A DNA stretch of 34,585 nt from Scytalidium lignicola (lineage: Eukaryota; Ascomycota; Leotiomycetes). The stretch covers positions 1-34,585 of the forward strand of contig NCSJ02000415.1 in the NCBI GenBank assembly GCA_002812745.2. The letters are read 5' to 3'. Position 1 is the stretch's first letter; every line of letters begins with the position of its first letter. Both the position numbers and the translations under genes were made by a program. A model generated the notes under the pieces. The model was given only the letters and a program-made list of their open reading frames with translations. It ran no database searches and was not told where the DNA came from. Positions 19,091 to 30,865 of the stretch are shown here, piece by piece.

Positions 19091-19318
19091 TGTCAGTTTA
19101 CCTCTACGATGAATGTACATCTCCAATATATAGAGGTAATACATATTGATATAGTAGTTGATTGTTGTTAACTATAAGTAAGTTCATACTATAGTAGTTA
19201 TATGAGGAGTACTACTATACAGTACTACCCTCCCTTATTACAACTGAACTAGCCTTATCTTATCTACATATACATTTAATCTACATGTAATTCTAGCCTA
19301 CATATGACTATGCTAACA
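19091..19318 (-). repeat. LTR-like element (family B), minus orientation
   Basis: On the minus strand it begins TGTTAGCATAGTC at 19318 and ends GGTAAACTGACA at 19091: 228 bp with TG...CA ends and a TATA-like ATATATTGG near the downstream end. Flanks CTAAT and CTAGT would be a 5-bp target duplication differing by one G to A change. It lies about 180 bp beyond the copia RNase H relic in the same orientation, so it may be that element's 3' LTR or a solo LTR. Confidence 0.5.
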
Positions 19319-19499
19319 CTAGTAACAACTAAAAGTAGTAACAATTATAAAAGTTGTAAAAACAGTAGAAAAACAATAGTAGACTNAAAAAGACAATAAT
19401 GAATATAAAGGCTCTTGTAAGTACACAAAGGCATTGTAAAAAGCTCTGTAATTCTATCTTACTTTTAAACTCCTTATAATACTTTTATAACTCCATAAC

Positions 19500-21680
19500 C
19501 GTTTTTAAACCCTTATAATACCTTTAATTCTTTCAGTTCTAAGCTCTTTTTGTTTTACTTATTCCATTACATATAAGTTAACTTCATTCTTGTTAATTAA
19601 GTCTTTAAATGCTTTACAAGCCTTGGATTTTATTATAGAATCTACAAGGTTATTATTACTATCAATCTACTTAACCTCAATGATCTCTTAACGTTTATAT
19701 AATTAGTATAAACATATAAGGTCTACTATAAATCATTTCTCTTATGTAATACTCAATTTAACAAGGTAATTGTATAATGACTTTGAATTAGTGTAAAGAA
19801 TAAGTAGAATGGTTATTTCAAGGATTCTCTTGATAATCAACTTCAGAACAGCCTTAATATCAAATCTATAAGTTATAATGTAGAGTTCTAAGGCTAATAT
19901 ACTTCTAGTAACCTTCTTGTACTTGATTGAAGACTAGTAAACAATATTTCCCTTCATATTAACATTTATAAGTATAATCATGTACTCAATTTATAAGGAG
20001 AAGTTTGCATTGTTTGTAAAAGAAATGTTTGTAAATACTAACAACTAAAGAGAATTACAATCAAGTAATATATACTTAAAGCTTTTTTCAACATTATTAA
20101 TTTACTATTATAAATACTTGTTAAGTACTTTAATATCTTTCTCTTAAGGATTAATCATTTAAGTAATAAAAGAAAGATCAAAAGTAACTTCTAGTTAGTT
20201 AACAATAATTATATATACTCTTTAAGCTCTTTAAGTTATATATTAATCTTTAAGTGTTATTACTTTTTATAAGGTTCTTCTTATACTAATAAAGTCTGAT
20301 AATTGAAAGCTAACAAGCTTAAAGTTCTTATACTATTGTTCTTAGTTGAAGGAAATCAAGTTATCATTTAAGGTAATCAAGTTATTATTGAATTTAATCA
20401 GGTTATTAATTATAAGTTGTTATAAAACCCTTAATCACTAACATATAAAGTAAGCTTAGTCACTTTGTAAGTTTATTTATAAGAATAAGCTAATTAGAAT
20501 TTTATGAATAATAAAGTATATTATAAAATTATAACTTAGGTTGAATATAAGATTCTTAACTAAAGCTTAAAGAGTATATTCTTATATAAACAATTAATGT
20601 TACTTTATATACAAGTATTCTACTTGGTCTAATAAGTTTAACACTTAAACTTATAAACTTTGTAGACTTATATTAATTACATAACCTAACCTCTTATTTG
20701 GTCATTAACTCTTTATAAGTTACCCTTTTAACATTTATCAAGTTATGACAATAAGAGTTATAATACTATCCTCTTTTTATCTTAACGTTATCTTAACACT
20801 TAATTAATAATGTTGAACAATCTTTATTATTCTCCTTATTATACTTCCTTTTATTTTAATATATTACTTAAATCCTCATATTATTCTTAATACCTCTGTT
20901 TGTCTAAACTAATAAAGACTTTTAATAATATAATAACTTTATATTATTTTTATAAAAGTAATAATTATCCTTATATCAAGTTCTTTAGTCATCTTAAGTA
21001 TTTTAAATACGTTAAAATTAGTTGTTGTTATAAGATTAGTCTTAACATCAAAAAGATAAACTACCTTCTCAAGGAAGAAAAGTGTCTTAAGTAAGTAAAA
21101 GAAAAAGCTTTAATATAAGTTGTTTAAACTTGTAAATTATAAAAACAGTTGAAAATTCATGTTTATAAAATGATTAAAACAAGTTTAAAAACCTTAGATA
21201 AACTTGATAAAATAAAGAAGAAGGAAAGGTTAAAAAAGGAAAAGTTAAACCCTTTAGTATTTATTAAAACCTTATTATATCCTCTTAATAGAAGTAAGTA
21301 ATATTCCTTAGTCAATTCTTCTTTGTTAAGTACTAATATCATTAATCCTTCTTTTATCTTGTTAACTTAATTAATTCCCCTTTCTAAAAATTCTTTTTAG
21401 TTAAAGTTTAACGATAATTCTCTATTATCTCTTCAGTATTCTTTAAATACTTAGTAAGTTCTTATAAATTGTTTAATTCTAAAAATCCTTCTTATTTAAT
21501 CAAATACTGAATCTTCTTATACTAATATTTATAATTTAAAATTTTCTTAACTACTTATTCCTTATCAGGTTATAACTTGACTTTTATACTTAGTATTAAT
21601 AATATATTCTTAAGTGTTAATTCTAGTAATATTATATGAAATACAAGGTGTATCTTCATAACTTTTAATAACTTTAATTT
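19500..21680 (-). pseudogene. Ty1/copia reverse transcriptase/RNase H relic, RIP-mutated
   Basis: The minus strand reads copia landmarks in order. About 20070-19985 gives LLDCNSL...VFTNISFTNNAN, where the family has V-F-T-D-A-S-F-A-N-N. About 19940-19850 gives SSIKYKKVTRSILALELYI. About 19800-19755 gives LYTNSKSLYNYLVKLSITQE, with the RNase H Asp changed to Asn. The end near 19500 has NPRLVKHLKT and INKNEVNLYVME. It is a diverged relative of the piece at 3-416. Frames above 20300 are degraded and only assumed to belong to the element. Confidence 0.75.
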
Positions 21681-21682
21681 AA

Positions 21683-22088
21683 TGTTATGGATTTTACTTA
21701 ATAAGTTGATTAGTATAAGCTTGAGGCTTAGTACACAGAAGGTGTACATAGAGAACCTAATAATCAGAGGTCACATGATGGAGTCTTAAGGTTCTTAAGG
21801 GACTCTAAAGGACTTTAAGGATTCTAAGGGATTTAATTGTATTTTATTATTTATATAAGCATGTTATAAGGACATGAGGATAAACTCCTTGTGTTCAACT
21901 TAAATATATTACTAAATCTTACCTTTGACTTAATTGCTTGTGTATTATATGTTTCTGTTGTCCTTAAACATCTACTTTACCCTTAGTTATCCAATGACTT
22001 GGATGATGTAGTTTTGTAACATTTTGAACATTACTTATCTTGATAAATCAAGATTTGAAAACAAATATACTAATAGANNATAATAACA
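21683..22088 (+). repeat. Ty3/gypsy LTR, heavily RIP-mutated copy
   Basis: It aligns along its length with 30436-30858 in the same orientation. Shared strings include ACTCCTTGTGTTCAAC, ATATGTTTCTGTTGTCCTT and GTTTTGTAACATTTTGAACA. Differences are mostly G to A and C to T in this copy, for example in the G-rich part near 21790-21830. Its gag is not found directly downstream, so it may be a solo LTR inside older repeats. Confidence 0.8.
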
Positions 22089-22099
22089 ACAATTTATAA

Positions 22100-23600
22100 A
22101 GTAAGTTTTATTATAGTATTCTTACTCTTTTTCCTTTTTGTATAACATAATAAACAAGTAAAGTTTGTTGATAAATTGCTTTAAGTCTTTTAATAAGTCT
22201 AAAATAGTATATTTATATATTAAAGATCTTTAACAAGCAGTAATCAACTTCTTATAAAGAATATTAGTTGTCTTATAAACTAGTTAAAGGTTATATTAAA
22301 GTTCTTAAAGCTTGTTGATAAGAAATTGTATATTCTCAAGTGTTATTTTCTTAAGGTTTACAATTATAATCAAGACTAACATTATACCTTCTTATTTAGT
22401 ATAGATTTAACAATAATATATAAGTCTTTTATAGAAGTTACATACATAAGTGTATACCTCTTTGAATATGCATTTAACAAGGTTATTAATAATAAAGCAA
22501 CTTTTTGCTAACCTTATTAACATAATAAAGAATACTTTTATATAGAATTCCTTTAACAATTCTACTTGTTTATAATAGCTCTTAAAGATTATCAACTTAT
22601 ATTTAAAGTTATTAGTTACTCCATTATACTTCTAGTCTTCTGTGTACATTTTAATAATATCAAAGACTTGTTTTATATACACAAGTTAAGTTGAAGGTAA
22701 TAGTAATAAGTTAAGCTTACAGTTAAGGTTATGATGTTATTATAATCTATAAAATTATTGTTTACTTTAAAGAGTTCTGATAACACTTAATTCTTAGTTT
22801 ACAAACATTAAGTTAAGAACTTTAAGGTTAATTCAAGAGTTTATAGATTAAATAGTTTTAATGAGTATAATAACTGTAAAAGTAATAAGTCCCTTTTAGA
22901 GATTATAAAGGGCATCTTTAAAGTCCTCTTTATCTTATACATATTGTTCTTCCTCTTATAGTACATTTACAAAGGTCTAAGTAATTGTAATATTCTTGTT
23001 ATTATACATTACTTATATATTACTATAACAAAGGTAATTGTATAAGCTTTATAACTCTTTCTAAGGAATTACTTTGAAGTAATCAATAATAAAGTCTTTA
23101 AAATCATCTTGAAATAAGTTTTAAAAGTTTGTGTTACTTCTCTTGTTGAGATAATATTTGTAAACCTTAATTTCCAAGAATTCAAACTAGTTATTCTTTA
23201 TAAATCTAGTTATTATTCCTCATTTCCATTTCTCAATTCATGCTTTTCAATTTACCCTTATAATACTCTCTATCACCTTTATAATGGTTTCTAGTCTGTT
23301 TTCCCTTATATTCCTTACTGTGTCTCTTGTTTTCATTATGTTTCTTATTATTCTTAAGTTATATATGTATAGTTTACTAGTATTAATACAAGGTACTTGA
23401 TTAACTATAAAACAAAGCTAGTTACACATGAGTACAAAGAGTATTTACCTACAAGTAGTAAACTTCATGATTATAAAAGCTTAGACAAAAGTTTTTCAAA
23501 AGTATAATAACTTCTTAGTCTTCTTAAACATAAAGTTTTATAAGCTCTTAGAATTCTCTTGTATACTTGTAGAAGTTTATAATTCTATAATGAAAGTGAA
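22100..23600 (-). pseudogene. Possible gag region of the minus-strand copia relic
   Basis: The minus strand carries stop-broken Lys- and Asn-rich peptides, for example NENKRHSKEYKGKQTRN near 23330-23280, and a frame at 22407-22595 including LIRLAKSCFIINNLVKCIF. Position and strand fit the 5' part of a copia element whose RNase H is at 19.5 kb, with the gypsy LTR inserted between. No diagnostic motif is preserved. Confidence 0.35.
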
Positions 23601-23770
23601 AGTAAGGTAAAAGATTATGGTTTTGATAGCTTGATATATTATTTCTAGTTTGAAATAAAAGATGTAAAGAAAGTAATGGTTTTTAAATAGAAATTAATGA
23701 AAATGAAAGGTAGAAGAGTAGTTTTTCAAATAGAATTAATCAATTAGCTAATTATATAACTCTGTAAGTA

Positions 23771-24012
23771 GATTACCTGACATCTAACTGAATATGTTAT
23801 TTTTAGCAAAAACAAGTTTAACAATAATAGTTATGAAAAGGGATTACCAAACATCTTACTGATTAAGTTGTAATTGTTGAATAATTGTTTTCCCCTTTGA
23901 CTAAGGTAAATTACAACTTTGTAAGAGGATTACTAAATATCCTACTGAACAAGTCATAATCTCCTAAGATTCAGCTTTAAAAGAGGACTACTGAATGTCT
24001 TACTGATTAAAT
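23771..24012. repeat. Four degenerate copies of a 24-bp motif
   Basis: GATTACC(T/A)(G/A)ACATC-TACTGA-like units start at about 23771, 23842, 23928 and 23986, with spacings of 71, 86 and 58 bp. They lie just inside the copia LTR at 24048, where the untranslated leader of that element would be. Confidence 0.5.
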
Positions 24013-24047
24013 GATAATCTCCTGATCTATATATACAAACTGATCAG

Positions 24048-24242
24048 TATCAGTTTACCTATAACACAAAGTATAATACATAATTATACATAATATACTT
24101 ATTATACTATTCTATGGTTATTTTTACGATTAAGAGTAAGAAAGCAAAGTTATAAAAGCTTTGCTTATTCTTATTACCTAATCAAGACTAGCTTATAAGG
24201 ACATATAAATATCATGTATACATAACTATTATTCTACTAATA
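24048..24242 (-). repeat. Ty1/copia LTR family A, inverted RIP-mutated copy
   Basis: The reverse complement aligns from end to end with 501-692. Shared pieces include ACCTATAACAC, AGTATAATACATAAT, ACCTAATCA and GACTAGCTTA in the same order. The TGTTGGTAG start has become TATTAGTAG and most other differences are G to A or C to T. Orientation and place suit the 5' LTR of a minus-strand copia element. Confidence 0.75.
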
Positions 24243-24800
24243 GTTATATTAAAAATATTTTTTTTAAATTAGTTTTTTCAGTTAAATAAGTATTTCTTTT
24301 TTATAAAACTAAACTTCATATATTAAATTACTTATTTACTTTGATTTCTTTTATATTTTATTATTGATTTGTTAATTGTCATTAATGTTAATATCTTTTT
24401 TTTTGTCTTTTATGTCCTTTATTATACTTATAATAATAATTTAACCTTAGAACTTTACCTTTACTTTCTTATTGTTAGTTAATTTCCTTTATCTTTATAT
24501 TAAACTTTTCATTTTAACCTTTTTNATAATATTACTTAACTTATTTTACAAAATATTTATAATAATCTATTAACATCTACTCTTTTTTATTTTACTTATT
24601 AACTTATTTACTTATATATTATATTGTCTATTTGAATATCTATCTTATCCTCTTATGTTATTTTATACATCTTGTTTATTACTTACTGTTTGTTTACATA
24701 TAATGTACTAACCATTATTGTTATAATAATACTTTTAAATTAACACTTACTCCTTTAAACTTCTTGTTATTACATCTTCTCTTCTTCTACTTCTTATTAC
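24243..24800. other. AT-rich spacer without features
   Basis: About 560 bp of T-rich DNA between the copia LTR and the tail of the helicase relic. Nothing recognisable. Confidence 0.4.
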
Positions 24801-27800
24801 TTATAAAAATCTTGTGGATAATAATAATAATAATAATATGAAAACTTCTTAAATTATACTCTCTTCTTTATATCTTTTATACTTGCTTAGATTATACTTA
24901 TTTCTTTGTTATTATAATCCTTAATCTAATGCTTATCCTTGTTAACCTTATAAGTAATACTTAATAAGCATTATAATTTTTACTCCTTTAAATACTTTTC
25001 TAATTCTTACACTTTATGCTCTTCTTAATGTTATTACTGTTTAACTACATGTTAAACTTATTCTCGTTGTCTTTCTTGAGAATAAAATTCTGCTTTGTCC
25101 TTTACTTTCATTACTAGTTAGGATTATCTTTTATACTGAAATCCTTGATCAAAACTTATCTTGTTACTTACTATATCTACAACCTACTCTGCTATAACCT
25201 TGTTATTACCAAATTCTCTATCCTATCTTTGAATAACTTAATAATGTACAGTTTGTTGTCTTGCCTTCTTATTATGTTCTTAACAAATGTTATATTGTTT
25301 TTCCTTTTCCTTGTATGCCTCTTAACTAAATTATTCATTTATAACCTGATTGATAATCATTTGTTAATACATATCTCCTTTGATATACTCTTTTATATTT
25401 ATTTACCCTTGCTTATCCTCTTCTACCTTCTTAATTTACTTTTTATCTTAAACTAATAATATGATAATTACCTTACTTAGATTTCTATTTTAACTTACTT
25501 ATCTGCTTTCTTAACAATAATTCTTTAGTTTTAATTTCTAGATTAACTTAACATGTATAATTATTTAAATGTTTAATATATTAATCTTTAATCTTAATAT
25601 GTTAATTGTTATTATCACTTAACCTTCTCTTAATCCTTTATATTCTTTTCCTTCTATCTACTCTTTTAACCTCTTAGCTTTTCCATCTTAGCTATTAACC
25701 TTTTAGTAATATAGTTTACAATTTAATATTTAACTTACTTTAATTGTCATAACAATGTTATTGTTATACATGATGATTTTCCTTAGTACTAGAAATTCTT
25801 ATAATTTTTCTGTTATCAGTTCTAACATTATATCCTTAACAGCTTTCTTAAACCCCTTGATTTTCGAACTTAAACCTAAAGTGTCTTCTTCTTCTTCTTT
25901 TTCCTCTTCTTCCATTTCTACCTTCCTTAGTTGATATTTAACGTTAAGTTGTATTATACAACTTTAGAACTAGTATACTCTCTCTCTTTGAATATACATT
26001 AACTGGTAAAATTTATCCTTATCTTGTAGTAATAATGTTATTGTCAAATGCACTATTTATACTCCTCTTAATGTTAACTTTCTTAAATCTTATAGTTTCA
26101 GTTGAAAATCCTTGAATCCTTTTAATATTGTATAACTTTTATCAAGTATAATCTAATCTAATCAATGTATTTCTTATAATCAATTTAAAAATCTTATAAA
26201 TGTCTTAATCATAGTTAATTCAAGCATTACAAATATAATCGATGTTGAATTATATAAATGTTAACTACTTTATATCATGCTGAAGATTTGTACTTTCTTA
26301 TATTTCTTTTGGAGATTATCTTGTAATGTAGTTAATAGTATAACAATAATAGTAGTCTTGTTAGTAACGTTGCTTGTGAATAATATAATAGCTATCATTT
26401 TCCTTATTCTAGTTCTTGTAATCATCACTACAAGACTTTGACTTATTATGATAACGTTGATCATAACTTTTTGTATACTTTAAAACTTTAACTTAAGTTC
26501 TTATAACACTTCTAGTCAAGTATAAATATTAACCTCTTACATTTACTCTTACTAATATAACTACATCTTGTGATTAGTAGTATCTCAGTATGATAACTTA
26601 CATTTTTAGCTAATATAAATTATAAAACCCTTAAGACTTGATTCAAACTTTAAGAATTAATGTTATTCTTAGTTAACTTGTTAAAATCTTTCTTGTTAGC
26701 TTTAAGTTTTAAATCTTCTCTTAAACAACAAACAAGCATAAATCAATTTAATAATACAAGTTTTATACTTTGTTTGCAAATCTTATGCATTATCCCCTTA
26801 ATGATTATTCTTATCAAAGTTGTTTATATTGTCTAAACTTCCTTTGTTAACCTTAAAGCTAAGTTTGTCTTATAAAAACTAGTAAGCAATGATAATAGCA
26901 ATTTGTCTTTATACACTAATATTCAACTTCTCTTTAATCCATTTTATACTTTTCTGTTGGAGAATTCTCCTCATTCTTTTCAATGTTTATATTATAAGGG
27001 GTTAACATGTAAATTAATCTTTATCATCTTCAGCTTCTGATAAGTTAATATTATTCTTATCCATGATATTATTATTTTTAATCATTGTATCTCCTTATAA
27101 AAATAAACTTAGTTCAATAACATTATCAATTATTATTTAGATTGTTTCTCAGAATGGTAATGTTATTTGTAAAAAGTAAATTAGTAATATGGTAAGAACT
27201 ATTGAATTAACTTAGTCTTTTTGTTAAATTCGTACCCTTTATGATATACAATGACAAACATCATTAATTTTTAGTCAATGAAAATATTTTAGATTCTACC
27301 ATTAACTATATTCTAATGCTGGATTCTAATAATCTTCGTTACTTGTATTGCTTAGCCTTTAACTAGATATATTAACATTAGTAACTTTTTTAAAAACTAT
27401 TTTATCTTCTGCTAATACTTCTGAATAGCCTCTTCGTCCTACTGAACAAGTTAATCCTCTTCAGGTTAATGCTTTTTAATGAAACCTAAACCTTTTTCGT
27501 TTATTACATGTTTAATTAGCCATTTTTGTCCATCAACACCTTCAATCTCAAATTGATTTTGTAAGTCTTTTAAGAATGATCAACTTATCTCCTGTTCAAT
27601 GACATTGTTTGTTATGTTTGACTAATCAATTGATGGTAAGCATTGCCTTTTTACCTCTTTGTAAGCATTTAATTTTAGTATTAACAATTCTTTAATTAGC
27701 TCTTAGCAAGTCTTAACAATCAATTTATATACTATCCTTTAGATCTTCTTTATTATAAATTGAATGTCTTAGTACAATATTGTTTTGTTATTTTAACTAA

Positions 27801-29700
27801 CAATTCCTTTTATAAATGTGTTATATTAAATGTATAACTTATATGTTCATGTGTTGTATATCCAATCCATAAGAGTTAAGCTATTGTTTTTACTTATTAA
27901 CATTATGAATTTATGTGTTTTTTTTTTATATTAATCTTATATAACTTAAAGCTTCTTCTTCAACGTTAGCTTAACTTATCCTTCTTTGCATTTTTATAAT
28001 AATACTCAGCTGATGTAATTGATATGCCTCTTTGATGACCATTAACTAGGCTAATTTAATGATAGTAGATAACTTCAGTGTATAATCCTCTGGGTTTGCT
28101 TATTTTCCCCCCTTTTCCAAAGTTATTATAGTTAATCTATTAATGATAGTACTTTTGTATTGATAGTTATTTAAGTTATAATCTAACAATATAATGCAAA
28201 ATGTTAATAACTGTTGTTAAACCTTCTGTTCTAACTCCTTATTTGTTAACTATTGCTCTTTACCTTCCTTACCCTCTTTATTTTGCAAATCTACTATTAT
28301 GTTGATAGTATATATTAATTTGTTAAAAATTGTTTGTTGTTGTCTTGTTATTCTGAATTTAAGATGTTTATCTTCTTTTATATCCTTTACTTGAATAATA
28401 TAACTTAATATTTGCTCTTAACATTATGTATACTGTTAAAATATACTTTTCTTCATTCAATTATTAAATAACTTCTTAGCTTTGATTTTTAGCTCTTTGT
28501 AGTTAACTTCAAATAATGTAAATAGTCTAATAACATTAATAATAATATACTTTTAAGCTCTTTGAATTAACCAGTAAAATGCTTGATGAATGACAACCAA
28601 CTTTAGCTTGTCCTCAGGTTGGATTATTATAACTATGCTTTTTAATTAGTTATAATTAAGCTTATTTATATGCTTAACTATTCTTAGTCAGTATAATCAT
28701 AAGTTAAGCTCTTTTAATTTGTCTAGGACTTAGATCTTTTACTGTTGAACATTCTCTACCTTTAATATTCTAGTATTAATAGCCTTTTTCACTTTTGCTT
28801 ATAAGTTTACTTGTAATTGTTGATTTGTCTAATTGTCTTTTACTTTTCTTCTAACTTTAAAAAANCTTAGAATTTATGCTTTAGACAAAAAATCACTGAT
28901 ATAATATATTATTATGTTATAACATTTCTAATGTCAAGTTGATGATGTCTTTTCTAGTTTATCCCTTAGCATTTTTCTACTTATGCTTTTCTTAATTATA
29001 CTTTTGTATCTTTTTCTTAGTTTTATACATATATTCATATATAAGTCCCTTATCAATCTTAAATATACACTTTAATCTACCTTTTCACAGTAGTCTAAGT
29101 GTAATAATAAGCTTTGATGTATTATTAAGAAATCGAAAATTATACTTTTTTTAATTCCTCCTTACTAGTTATTAATCTGTTAACCTATACAACTTAACTT
29201 ATAATTCTGTCTTACTCTTACTTTGTAAATCTATGTAAACACTCAAGAGTAAAATGAGCATTAATATGATTAGGCAATATAGTATACATATACTTCTTGT
29301 ATATGATGATGTAAAAATCAAGTAGATATATGAATTAATCTATATTTTCTAAATGTTTAGTAGATTTTATAGCTTTGTGAACTTTACATCTCTTTTNAAG
29401 TCTTTTGGAAATTACTCTTATCTTAAACTTTACTTATGAATATTACCTTTAACAAGTAAGTTATGACTTTGTTATTAGTTTACCAAACACTAAGCAAGTT
29501 CTTAACTATAGCCATAATCACTTGTCTTAAAATATGTTAGCTGTTAGCTATGATAACAATCTTAGCTTTTGCATTATCTACTCTTAAAACAACAACCATT
29601 AAAGATATCAAAATTGTAATAATAGGAATGAAACAAATACATTTATTTGTGTTACTTACCAGCTTTTCGTGTCTTTCTAGTGTTTCTAATAGTGTTTTTG
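24800..29700 (-). pseudogene. RecQ-type (telomere-linked helicase-like) gene, RIP-inactivated
   Basis: The minus strand retains superfamily 2 helicase motifs in order. Motif I near 26425-26400 reads VMITRTRIRKMIAI, where T-G-T-G-x-G-K is expected (Gly to Arg). Motif Ia near 26345-26290 is TTIIVILLTTLQDNLQKK. Motif II near 26150-26127 reads LDKSYTIL, where D-E-x-H is expected (Glu to Lys, His to Tyr). Motif III near 26045-26025 is LTITLLLQ. Motif V near 25618-25570 is VIITINILRLKINI. Motif VI near 25530-25490 has ESR*VS*NRN for E-S-G-R-x-G-R. Upstream, 27600-27220 reads EIEGVDGQKWLIKHV and NIFID...VYHKGYEF, a region that I associate with long fungal subtelomeric RecQ proteins. The length of about 4.9 kb fits that group. 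The N-terminal part (28-29.7 kb) is poorly preserved and both outer limits are approximate. Confidence 0.72.
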
Positions 29701-29790
29701 TAAAATGCTCTTAAGCCTCTTAATTTAATGCTCTTAAGCCTTTTGGTTTTTCATTGCCTGATTCTGCTACCACTTAAATTAATGCCTTTC

Positions 29791-29880
29791 AAGGCTGGGA
29801 GCACTTGTTTATGGACGGTTAAGGCTAAGGGTACCTGTTTATGGACAGTTAGGGCTGGGGGCACTTGTCTATGGACGGTT
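29791..29880 (+). repeat. Three tandem copies of a 30-bp unit
   Basis: Units 29791-29820, 29821-29850 and 29851-29880 share the pattern ARGGCTRRGGGYACYTGTYTATGGACRGTT. Nearly all differences are transitions. The junction of units 2 and 3 contains TTAGGGC, similar to the telomere repeat. It lies immediately upstream of the helicase relic. Confidence 0.85.
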
Positions 29881-30435
29881 AGGATTTAGTAGTATTTTAA
29901 ATTTTACTTGTTTTTAAACTTAATAATAGATATTCATTTTAACTTTAAAATTCTTAGTTATACTATATAAAAAACTTACTTTAAAAAGTATAAGCTTTTA
30001 TACAAGATTTTACATTATTGTTAAAGTATTTTAATTAATATAAGTAAAACACTTATATTTGTCTTCTATTTCAATCTACACAAAACAAGTAACTACAAGT
30101 ATTTAACGTATATTAACGAGTAAGACAAAAATATTAACAAATAAAATTTATCTTCCTTTTATCTATAAAGTTATTAAGTATTCTAATATTTTAAAAGAGC
30201 TTCTTCTGTTATATTATGTAGTATATGTTGATTTATTATTATTTCTACTAAAAGCTTTATAAAAAAGCAATTAAGCTAATTACAATTCCTTTAGTACACT
30301 TTATAATTATAATATTTTAAACGAATATAAAATTATATTATTAAGAAAATTTGTTGACTGGAAACGCAGGAATACAGAATTATTATTGTATTAATTGCTT
30401 AAGGAGTTTACAATTACAGTAGATTCTATATATAC
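29881..30435. other. AT-rich spacer before the gypsy element
   Basis: About 555 bp of stop-rich sequence. Nothing recognisable apart from a short less-AT patch near 30355-30375. Confidence 0.4.
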
Positions 30436-30858
30436 TGTTACGGGTTTTACCTAACAAGTGATTGGTGTAGGCCTGAGGCTCGATACACAGCAGTATGTAT
30501 ATAGAGAACCTAGCGATCACGTGATATGATTGGGACCCGGGGGACCTAGGGGGTCTAAGGGGTCCATGGATCTATGGGACCTGTGAAGTCCAGAAGGTCC
30601 AGTTGGATTTCATTATCTATATAAGCATACTATAAGAACATGAGAGTAGACTCCTTGTGTTCAACCTAAATACATTATTAGATCTTACTCTTGGACTTAG
30701 TTGATTGCTTATGTGTTATATGTTTCTGTTGTCCTTGAACATTTACCTTACCCTTGGCTATCCAGTAACTTGGATAGTATAGTTTTGTAACATTTTGAAC
30801 ATTACTTATCTTGATAAATCAAGATTTGGAAATAGATATACCAATAGATAACAACAAC
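30436..30858 (+). repeat. Ty3/gypsy 5' LTR
   Basis: It starts TGTTACGGGTTTTACC and runs to about the ACAACAAC tract at 30850-30860, where the exact end is unclear. A G-rich zone at 30530-30600 has repeated GGGACC/GGGTCT-like words. It precedes the gag relic in the same orientation and matches the more mutated copy at 21683-22088. Better preserved than that copy. Confidence 0.8.
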
Positions 30859-30865
30859 AAACAAC

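Noticed and set aside
20900..25456. Short plus- and minus-strand frames of 60-103 residues in the AT-rich flank
   Set aside because: Leu/Ile/Tyr/Asn-rich translations of random AT DNA. The frame at 25145-25456 mimics a membrane protein but lies antisense to the helicase relic.
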